From Brachionus manjavacas (lineage: Eukaryota; Rotifera; Eurotatoria; Ploima; Brachionidae), in the NCBI GenBank assembly GCA_019054805.1, contig JAHQIY010000006.1:248001-312000 (forward strand): DNA of 64,000 nucleotides. The letters run 5' to 3'. The notes under the pieces are model-generated. The model was given only the letters and a program-made list of their open reading frames with translations, was not told the DNA's origin and did no database searches. Below are positions 54,901 through 63,385 of the stretch, piece after piece. The number at the start of each line of letters is the position of its first letter. Within the stretch, counting starts at the first letter, position 1. The translations under genes and the position numbers were made by a program.

Positions 54901-57511
54901 AAACAGTAAATAAAACATGTAGAAACTACATTTTAGGTGGTGATCTAAACGCTAGAACAAAGCAAATAGGCTGCGTAGGGGAAAATGAAAACGGGATAAT
55001 ATTAGAAAGAATAATCAACGAGCTAGACTTTTCAGTAATCAATGATAAGCATCCTACTTTCAATATTTTTAATAAGAATTACTTTGAAATTCTTGACCTT
55101 TTTTTAGTTTCATCTTCATTGATTGACAAAATTACCGACTTTAGTGTCTTAAATAGTCAAGACATGACTAGTGACCATTTCCCAATCGAAGCATCGATTT
55201 CTATGGGCTATCAATTAGAAAATAAATCAGCAGCTAAAAGGCTTTACTATAAAAAAGCAAACTGGCAATTATTCAGCGAGATTTTAAATTCTCAAATAGT
55301 GAATGTCACTGAAAGTTCCCTCACAATAGATCAACTAAATGATAAAATAACAGAAAAAATTATTTCTGCTTCACATAAAAGCATTCCATATCTTTCTAAG
55401 AAAATCTACAAAAAGAGTCTTCCACCGAATATTGTTAATTTGATCAAAGAACGTAGGAAAGTAAGAAGAAGCTTCCAGAAAACTCGCTGTCAAAAGGTAA
55501 AACAAAAATTTAATCAACTTACATCTGAGTTAAAGGCCTCTTTAAAAAAATTTTGGAATCAAAATTGGTTTAATTTTATTGAGAGGATGGGAAAAAACCC
55601 ACTGACAAGTAGACCTTTTTGGAAAAAAATAAATAAATTTAGAACAAAAAAAGGATCAAATTTAATTCCTAATTTGATTTTAAATGAAAGGGAATTCAAA
55701 ACTAATGAAGAAAAGGAAAAATGCTTCGGAGAACTCTTATCGTCAATATTTAGTCCTAATTCTGATTTAATTGATTCTGAGAAAGATATCAAAATTCTAA
55801 ATTCTAACTCTGTTTTCTTTAGGAATTATAACCAGTCTAATTTTAATGATCCAATTTGCTTAAATGAATTAATTATGGCTTTAAAGAGATTAAAAAATTA
55901 AGCGGCATTAGGACCTGACCAAATTCATAATTTAATGTTAAAAAACTTACCTAGAAATTCATTAATAGAAATCATAGAACTTTTTAATTTAACTCTTCGA
56001 GAAGGTAGAGTCCCGAAAGCGTGGAAAACATCTTACATTACTATGATTCAAAAAAAGGCCTCTAGTTTACACGATCCTTTAAATTATAGACCAATTAGTA
56101 AAACGAGTTGTTTAGGAAAGCTACTGGAACGCATAGTATATTCAAGATTATACAATTTTTTAGAGCAAAATTCACTCCTTATCCAGGAGCAATCTGGATT
56201 TAGGAAACACCGGCGAACAGCAGATAATCTTTTCTTCTTAATTCAAAAAATTGTGGAATCATTTAATAGAAAAAAGAGTTTGCGGCCTTTTTTTTGATAT
56301 TTCTAAAGCCTTTGATAGGGTTTGGCATGAAGGTTTACTTTTTAAATTGATTAAAATAAATCCACCTCATTACTTGACTAACTGGATAAAATCCTTTTTA
56401 GACTCTAGGACATTTAAGGTAAATGTGAATGACCATTTGAGCGAAGAATATCAAATAACTGCAGGTGTTCCTCAAGGCTCAGTAATTAGTCCTCTTTTAT
56501 TTAGTATATACATTAATGACATCCCTAAAAGAAACAAAACAAATAATGAATACTCTCTGCTTTTCGCAGATGATCTAGTTACATTCTTCATTTATAACAA
56601 AAAGGGGAACCTAGAAAATAAGATTAATAAATACCTCAACGAACTAGAACAATGGCTTATTAAATGGAAAATGAAGATATCAGTTGAAAAGTCGTGTTCA
56701 GTAGTCTTTTCCAGTTACAAAAAAGAGAGTGATAATCTTAACTTAAAAATTTATGGAAACAGAATAGTGAGCCAAAAAGAAATCAAATTTCTTGGTATTA
56801 AATTTGATTCTAAGTTAAATTTTAATATACTGGTAGACGAAATTAAAGAACGCTGCAATAACAGGCTAAATATTATTAAGATATTGTCAAACAAAAAATG
56901 GGGTCTTAATCAAAACACACTAGGAAATTTATATAAATCTTTAGTCGGATCGATTTTAGACTATTCTTTTCCTTGCTTAAATTCATTTTCAGAAAATAAT
57001 ATCAAAAAACTACAAGCAATTCAGAATACAGCAGTCAGATCTATTCTTAAGTTAAAATATGATACTCCCTCCAACATCGTACATCATGAGGCTTTTAATA
57101 AACTAAAATTACTAACAGTCTCGAATCGGCTTTTTGAATTGAGTGAGAGATATGTTGGGGCAGGACTGAGTCATTCTATTCCATTGGTTGTAAGACTGGT
57201 GAAGGAATACAAAGAAGGTTTCGAATCAAGATATATTGACTACCCAACTCCATTGTGTAATTGCTACCTTACTATTTCTTCTTTTTTTCCTGAAACTTGA
57301 ACTATTTAAACATGTGCCACATGAAACAATCTTTTCCAATTTATGTCTTTTCAACTTTAATTTTTTTTAGCTTATTTACTCTATTTTGATTCTTTTTTTT
57401 ATCTAATTTTATTTACTTTAATTTTATTTTTATTTTATTTTTTTTATTTTATTTTTAATTTATTCTGAGGGAGCTTTAGCTCGGTACAGAAAACAAATAA
57501 ATAAATAAATT
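54901..57511 (+). mobile_element. Non-LTR retrotransposon copy 4, 5'-truncated
   Basis: Truncated at the same base as copy 1 (within the endonuclease at GGDLNAR), confirming that they are the same junction in inverted position. The 3' untranslated region and tail are of the copy-2 type, while its RT C-terminus is of the copy-1/3 type. It is therefore a recombinant. Confidence 0.85.
54914..57300 (+). pseudogene. ORF2 endonuclease-end and reverse transcriptase, copy 4
   Basis: The endonuclease end keeps seven T in DLFLVSS, so that frame is intact there, unlike copy 2. The linker is open to the TAA at 55899-55901, with FNF, EKEKC and SPNSD as in copy 2. Fingers (55935-56297) end KKSLRPFF at the TGA of TTT-TTT-TGA-T with the 6A/8T haplotype of copy 1. 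The catalytic RT (from about 56298) is open to 57300, ending FESRYIDYPTPLCNCYLT as in copies 1 and 3. Confidence 0.88.
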
Positions 57512-57696
57512 TGTTCCTTTTTTTGTTCTAAATTTATTTTATTTTTTCCAAAAAGGTCTACTTGTTTAAATATTAAATGATGCACACTATTAAGTGACTT
57601 TCTATGGTTTATTTTCTATTTTAGATGTATTCTATTATTATGCAACTATGAAATAAATTTTCGATGTTTTTTTTTCTATCAAGTTAATGACTATTA

Positions 57697-57905
57697 TTAT
57701 GTCTTACTATTGATTGAACGTTTCCCCTTCAATGATACTGGTCCTGGCACCAAGTTGTTGCCGGGAAGGCTGACTGGATCTCTTGGACATAGATGTATTA
57801 CATGTATTAGATTTATTATTTTAAAGAAAAATATGGCCGAAAGACTAAGAATTGAAATGTTGCATCCAAAAAAAAAAATTTTAAACCTTTAGAAAAATGT
57901 TTTTT
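57697..57905. other. Right junction of the array, with a third copy of a flank-1 motif
   Basis: attattatgtcttac at 57693-57707 nearly repeats attattttgtcttac at 39074-39088, just outside the left end of the array. GTTGCCGGGAAGGCTGACTGG (about 57757) continues ATCTCTTGGACATAG; it matches flank-1 sequence at 39577 and 48879 in the same direction. Confidence 0.5.
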
Positions 57906-59330
57906 CAAATTTTTCATTTATAAAAAATACAAAAATACACTTTTATCAGTCAAACAAAAATGGACTTTAAATTTTTAGATTATAAACAAGATCAAATAAT
58001 ATTACTATGTTGAATAATCAGTACCATTTTTGAAAAAAAGTATTGTGACTTTATAAACTATTAAATTAAAATATTTCAATCCATCATTCACTATTAGGAA
58101 AAAAAACATTCATAAAAATAATTTGACTATGTTGCACATTTTAACGGAACTAATTTTAAACTTTTAAATTTAGTTTTTAAATTTTTCATATTTTGTTTCG
58201 TATTTTTGTACTGATTTTCACGAAAGCAATTTTTCGTTATATTTATTACAAAGTAAAAAATTCAATTTCAAAAAAAATGTTTATATTTAACATATCACAA
58301 AATTTTGGCAAATGCTTCAAAATTGACCAGTCCAAAATGTATGAGCATATGCTATTTAGGAAAAAGTCTGCAAATTTTTCATTTATAAAAAATACAAAAA
58401 TACACTTTTATCAGTCAAACAAAAATGGACTTTAAATTTTTAGATTATAAACAAGATCAAATAATATTACTATGTTGAATAATCAGTACCATTTTTGAAA
58501 AAAAGTATTGTGACTTTATAAACTATTAAATTAAAATATTTCAATCCATCATTCACTATTAGGAAAAAAAACATTCATAAAAATAATTAGACTATGTTGC
58601 ACATTTTAACGGAACTAATTTTAAACTTTTAAATTTAGTTTTTAAATTTTTCATATTTTGTTTCGTATTTTTGTACTGATTTTCACGAAAGCAATTTTTC
58701 GTTATATTTATTACAAAGTAAAAAATTCAATTTCAAAAAAAATGTTTATATTTAACATATCACAAAATTTTGGCAAATGCTTCAAAATTGACCAGTCCAA
58801 AATGTATGAGCATATGCTATTTAGGAAAAAAGTCTACAAATTTTTCATTTATAAAAAATACAAAAATACACTTTTATCAGTCAAACAAAAATGGACTTTA
58901 AATTTTTAGATTATAAACAAGATCAAATAATATTACTATGTTGAATAATCAGTACCATTTTTGAAAAAAAGTATTGTGACTTTATAAACTATTAAATTAA
59001 AATATTTCAATCCATCATTCACTATTAGGAAAAAAAACATTCATAAAAATAATTTGACTATGTTGCACATTTTAACGGAACTAATTTTAAACTTTTAAAT
59101 TTAGTTTTTAAATTTTTCATATTTTGTTTCGTATTTTTGTACTGATTTTCACGAAAGCAATTTTTCGTTATATTTATTACAAAGTAAAAAATTCAATTTC
59201 AAAAAAAATGTTTATATTTAACATATCACAAAATTTTGGCAAATGCTTCAAAATTGACCAGTCCAAAATGTATGAGCATATGCTATTTAGGAAAAAAGTC
59301 TACAAATTTAAAATTTATAAAAAATACAAT
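57906..59330 (+). repeat. Satellite: three tandem 465-466-bp units plus a partial fourth
   Basis: Units start at about 57906, 58371, 58837 and 59303 (spacing 465, 466, 466). They are nearly identical, and the fourth is lost after about 30 bases. Each contains the frame MFRIFVLIFTKAIFRYIYYK and onwards (73-83 codons). Its ends differ between units because of one-base changes, so I treat it as chance rather than a gene. Confidence 0.9.
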
Positions 59331-59420
59331 TTAAATTTGAATTAAAAAAATACCACACTGCCAAAATTTTTTATTATGAAAAAATATTTTTTAAAATGGA
59401 ACTTATGTTTTTTATTTCTG

Positions 59421-59514
59421 GTAGATCAACAGGGACAATCAGGGTGGTAAATGAAAAACTAATAATTGTGAATTATTAGAATGTGGTCAATATGTCAACA
59501 AGGTGGTCAATATT
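59421..59514 (+). pseudogene. Relic of the Gly/Gln repeat gene upstream of the intact copy
   Basis: gatcaacagggacaatcagg, then gtggt, and gtcaacaaggtggtcaatat are recognisable units of the repeat found at 59950-60650. They lie 300-500 bases upstream, separated by AT-rich DNA and stops. This suggests a decayed duplicate or an older, longer repeat region. Confidence 0.45.
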
Positions 59515-59748
59515 ACTTATTATTAATGTCAAAAATATATTTCAATTAAAAAAAACAGGAATTTGTAAAATTTTGTTTCAGAGAAAACCAAGTGATAAAA
59601 GATTAGAAATATTTAAAAAAAATAGGCTACCAAGAAATTCTGACTTCTTATAAAAAAGGATTATTTAAAGAATTAAAGTAATATAAATATTTGTTTGAAA
59701 GTATGTAAATTCTTTCATAAAATTATCCTTAATAATATTAAATTTTGG

Positions 59749-59756
59749 TATAAATA
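59749..59756 (+). promoter_or_regulatory. TATA box of the Gly/Gln secreted protein gene
   Basis: TATAAATA lies 45-52 bases before the ATG. It would place the transcription start about 20 bases upstream of the coding region, a compact leader typical of highly expressed secreted products. Confidence 0.5.
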
Positions 59757-59800
59757 AATGAAAATTAAATAACAACTTCATATTAGAAAAAGAAGAGAAA

Positions 59801-60694
59801 ATGAAGATATTCATTTTTGCCTGCCTATTATTAGCATTTTTTCAATGCTATAATACGGAACAGAACGTTCAAATTGATCAAATAAAAGAATTTCTTAAAC
59901 AGCAAAAAAATGGAAAACAAAAGATAGACATTAACCAGGAAACAAAATTAGCTGGTCAACAGGGTGGTCAATCCGGTGGTCAACAAGGTGGTCAACAGGG
60001 TGGTCAATCCGGTGGTCAACAAGGACAATCCGGTGGTCAACAAGGTGGTCAACAGGGTGGTCAATCCGGTGGTCAACAGGGTGGTCAATCCGGTGGTCAA
60101 CAGGGTGGTCAATCCAGTGGTCAACAGGGTGGTCAATCCGGTGGTCAACAAGGACAATCCGGTAGTCAACAGGGTGGTCAATCCGGTGGTCAACAAGGAC
60201 AATCCGGTAGTCAACAGGGTGGTCAATCCAGTGGTCAACAAGGACAATCCGGTAGTCAACAGGGTGGTCAATCCAGTGGTCAACAGGGTGGTCAATCCGG
60301 TGGTCAACAAGGTGGTAAATCCAGTGGTCAACAAGGTGGTAAATCCAGTGGTCAACAGGGTGGTCAATCCGGTGGTCAACAAGGACAATCCGGTAGTCAA
60401 CAGGGTGGTCAATCCAGTGGTCAACAAGGACAATCCGGTAGTCAACAGGGTGGTCAACAGGGTGGTCAATCCAGTGGTCAACAAGGTGGTAAATCCAGTG
60501 GTCAACAGGGTGGTCAATCCGGTGGTCAACAGGGTGGTCAATCCAATGGTCAACAAGGACAATCCGGTAGTCAACAGGGTGGTCAATCCAGTGGTCAACA
60601 GGGTGGTCAATCTGGTGGTCAACAAGGACAATCCGGTAGTCAACCTAGTAAATTTAAGCAAAAAATTGATATTAAACAAAAGCAAGATGTCTAA
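59801..60694 (+). CDS. Secreted low-complexity Gly/Gln/Ser repeat protein
   Basis: 297 residues in one exon. Signal peptide MKIFIFACLLLAFFQCYNTE, then a short Lys/Gln-rich helix-prone segment (21-50). About 230 residues (52-281) follow, built from units such as GGQQGGQS, GGQQGQS, GSQQGGQS and GGQQGGKS. The C-terminus is SKFKQKIDIKQKQDV. The hexapeptide KQKIDI brackets the repeat at 39-44 and 286-291. The repeat has no Cys, aromatic or acidic residue and a few Lys. The family is not recognised. The composition fits an extracellular structural, adhesive or mucus-like polymer, possibly prone to self-assembly; that is inference. Repeats allow long open frames in other phases (plus 59964-60776, minus 60748-59948), which are shadows. 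TATA box and poly(A) signal are well placed. Confidence 0.8.
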   Translation: MKIFIFACLLLAFFQCYNTEQNVQIDQIKEFLKQQKNGKQKIDINQETKLAGQQGGQSGGQQGGQQGGQSGGQQGQSGGQQGGQQGGQSGGQQGGQSGGQQGGQSSGQQGGQSGGQQGQSGSQQGGQSGGQQGQSGSQQGGQSSGQQGQSGSQQGGQSSGQQGGQSGGQQGGKSSGQQGGKSSGQQGGQSGGQQGQSGSQQGGQSSGQQGQSGSQQGGQQGGQSSGQQGGKSSGQQGGQSGGQQGGQSNGQQGQSGSQQGGQSSGQQGGQSGGQQGQSGSQPSKFKQKIDIKQKQDV

Positions 60695-60728
60695 ATACAG
60701 TTTTAAATACTGGCCACATGCTTTGTTG

Positions 60729-60734
60729 AATAAA
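60729..60734 (+). terminator. Poly(A) signal of the Gly/Gln secreted protein gene
   Basis: AATAAA 35 bases after the stop codon gives a short 3' untranslated region. Confidence 0.55.
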
Positions 60735-61099
60735 TTTAATAATTTCACAATTTTTAAATATTTGCTAATTACATAAAAAACAATGGCTTGGCTAATATAT
60801 TCAATTTTATAATTGAATCATTGAGGAGTTATGAACTATTGTTAATTCTCCTCTATAAATTAGACGATGAAAATAATGAGATCTTGTTCCAAAAAAATAA
60901 ATTTTTTAACATGATTTTGATTTAAGATAATGGCTAAAACTCTTTGAAAAAAGAAAGTATAAAAATGATACCTTAGAAAATTTCTCCAATTGAGGAACTT
61001 TCTGATAAAGTCTTATTAGTATTACTAATTTTCTTGGCAAGATACTTTTACTTTTTATTGACACTGAAAATAAAATAAATACTTTTTTTGAGAGAAATA
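60735..61099. other. AT-rich spacer
   Basis: Nothing recognised between the poly(A) signal and the dispersed repeat. Confidence 0.45.
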
Positions 61100-62190
61100 A
61101 ATTTTATTTATTTGCTTTTTCGTTACCGGAAATAAACAGCATAACCTCGACCCCACCTAAATAATCTCAGTGTCCTCATGGTTTTTGATATTAATTTATT
61201 AAGTATTATATATTATTTGATAGATAATTAATCAAGGATCAAAATGATAAATAGATCTTATTTTTATTACATTCTGTTCAAAAGATCTACTCAAAAGAAG
61301 CCTGAAATTTTAACCTTTTTTAAAAAAAGAAAAATTTGGTATATTTTTGATTTTGGACGAATAATTTACACAAAATTTAAGGCAAATTGAAGTTTCAAAT
61401 CAAATTTTAAGATTAAAACGATCATTTAAAATTTTAAAGCTTAATTAATCTAATGATTTTGATAATTTATAAGAAAAAAATACTAAACATTACTTGACAT
61501 GTTATGTCTAATAATGGTTCATTATCAAATTAACATCAAAATAAATGATCTCTAATTTATTTATCAAAAATAATTCAGGTTAAAGTTATTCAAAAATTCA
61601 AATTTATAACTATTTTTTCCATTCATTCAAACTTAAATAATGTTATTTTTCCTCTTCGTTAAATTCTAATTTTTTAAACAATAAATATTTTTGTCTTAAA
61701 AATTAAGTTTTCATTAAAATCAATTAAAATATTTAAACTTATTAAAGTTCGATCAAAAGGGACATTATAAAATTTAAAAAATGAAAATAAACTTGGCATG
61801 ACACGTCAAGTAATTGCTTGGGAAAAAATTTATTTCTTTTCTATTATTAATAAAAAATAATACAATTTATATTTTGATCTTTTGATCTTGATCTCAAACT
61901 TCAATTTGCCAAATTTTAAGCACTTTTATAAATTGGATTCACGTTTATGAAAAAATAAAATTTTTAAAATTTTTTATTTTCTTTACTATTTTATGTATAT
62001 TATAATGAAAAATATATCGTACTCTTTAGATCAGATTTTTTTTTAAAATGACTATGTTCAAAGTAAAAGTTAATGTGTTTAAATTAAAGCTAAAGAGCTA
62101 AGCTTTAATTTAATTTATATCACTGGTCCTTTGAGTTAATTTTTAATTTTGCAAGAAAATTATACAATTTATTTTCTACTTATTACATCA
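61100..62190 (+). repeat. Dispersed repeat, copy 2 (order A-C-B)
   Basis: Block A (61110-61370) matches 19630-19890 and block C (61375-61660) matches 20370-20690. Block B (61900-62190) matches 19890-20250. Order therefore differs from copy 1, with an unmatched 61660-61900 segment in between. A transposase-like relic follows immediately, as in copy 1. Confidence 0.6.
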
Positions 62191-62254
62191 AATCCACATT
62201 TTTTTAAAAATAATTAACAAAAATTAAAAAAAAAAATTTTTAAAAATAAACAAA

Positions 62255-62500
62255 AATTTCACAATGAAACACCGACACCAGTTTTATTGGGAAAATTTGC
62301 TTTTGAACATTTCTCCAAAGGAAAAAAAAAAATTTTTGATATCCTAGTAGGAAAAGTATCGCTGAGCACCATTCAAAGATGGACACAAGAGTACAAAAAT
62401 TTTGGGAAAACTGTTCACTCAAAATGCAAATAGAGCTGTGGTAGAAAATTGACAACATTAAGAAAGAAGTTTAAAAACAAATGAAGAAAGAAGAGGAAGA
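62255..62500 (+). pseudogene. Helix-turn-helix part of a Tc1/IS630-like transposase
   Basis: Plus-strand reading: LGKFAFEHFSKGKKKIFDIL, then VGKVSLSTIQRWTQEYKNFG, a stop, then SCGRKLTTLRKK. The S-STI-RW---Y---G spacing followed by GR-kLT is that of the N-terminal DNA-binding helices of this superfamily. It is short, contains stops and no DDE core follows. The minus-strand frame 62240-62458 is its shadow. Confidence 0.4.
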
Positions 62501-63310
62501 GACAAGGTTTTGATGCTGATTAGAATTAAAAAAAGAAAAGAGTCCGACGTTTTTCTATCTGTTCAACCTCCAAGATTATGTATCAATATAGATAGAGATG
62601 AATGCTGATGATTAATTGCTAAGTTTAAGAAAGAAAGAAGTTTCAAAAAGATTTGGGAGTAGTTTTTTAATGAAAGAGATATTGTGCAAAAAAAAAAATC
62701 TATAAGCAAGTCTCGTTTTTTAATTTAATTTATATAATATAATTCTAACTTTTTAAAAAGTAAAAAAGATGATTACTTTACTATTTCTAGTCATAAATGA
62801 AAAGTTTGCGTATTTATGAGAATTTAAATTTAAATCAAAATGATTATTTAAAATTTTAAAAAAGAAAAGAAATATTTTTTCTCAATTTTACAAACAAAAA
62901 TTAAACTCGTTCTATTTTATTAAAAAGTTTAGTTTTAAATATGAAAATGCTTGAAATATTAAATTGAAATGTACTTTTTTTAGTTGAAGCGCAAAAATTA
63001 TCTGGAACATCGCACTCTTTCAATTTTATTTCAACAGTAGATACATTTTGCAATTCAAACACAATAAACAGGAATAATAGAATGCGAAGGTTTAGAAGAG
63101 CCGGATTATAATATAGCTCCAAATCTACTACCTCGTAAAAAAAATATCCGTTGTACAGCTTACCTTCAAAAATAAAGCTATATTCGATTTAGAGTATTTA
63201 GAATCATTTAATTTATAAAATAAAAATTTATTGACTTATTTTTTTAATTGACGAATTTTTTATTGACGCTTTTGTTTTGAAAAATTACTTGAAGAAATTT
63301 CGGTCTAACT
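62501..63310. other. AT-rich stretch, no confirmed gene
   Basis: A minus-strand frame (63122-62901, 73 codons) has a hydrophobic start (LRILLFLFIVFELQNVS) and two cysteines (ECDVPDNFC). It could be a first exon of a secreted protein, but nothing corroborates it. Confidence 0.3.
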
Positions 63311-63385
63311 AATATTATTTTTATTATTAATATTATTATTTATTAGTTCCAAGCCTCATAGGCAATAAAGATAAAAAAAAACTTT
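63311..63385 (-). mobile_element. Orphan 3' tail of the GCCTATGAGGCTT non-LTR family
   Basis: In minus sense: TTATTGCCTATGAGGCTTGG, then AACTAATAAATAATAATATT AATAATA. The same motif with an AAT-rich tail ends the retroelement fragment at 13807-13853. No coding part is attached here. Confidence 0.6.

Larger units (their letters stand above)
48393..57696. repeat. Tandem unit 2 of the 9.3-kb duplication, interior inverted
   Basis: Flank 1 (48393-48978) and flank 2 (57512-57696) are direct copies of those in unit 1. The interior is inverted: the full-length retroelement is now on the left (copy 3, minus), and the gag-like module and 5'-truncated copy (copy 4) are on the plus strand. Corresponding features sum to nearly constant coordinates with unit 1 (for example 43944+53290 and 43741+53493 both equal 97234), which proves the inversion of that interval. 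Confidence 0.9.

Noticed and set aside
58193-59345. 73-83 codon frames in each satellite unit
   Set aside because: They repeat only because the DNA repeats. C-termini differ through single-base changes and there is no family resemblance.
59948-60748. 266-codon minus-strand and 270-codon plus-strand alternative frames over the Gly/Gln gene
   Set aside because: They follow from the stop-free repeat unit. Neither has a signal peptide, family match or matching promoter.
62901-63122. Short minus-strand frame with hydrophobic N-terminus
   Set aside because: Could be a signal-peptide exon but lacks any splice, promoter or homology support. Mentioned only within the spacer entry.
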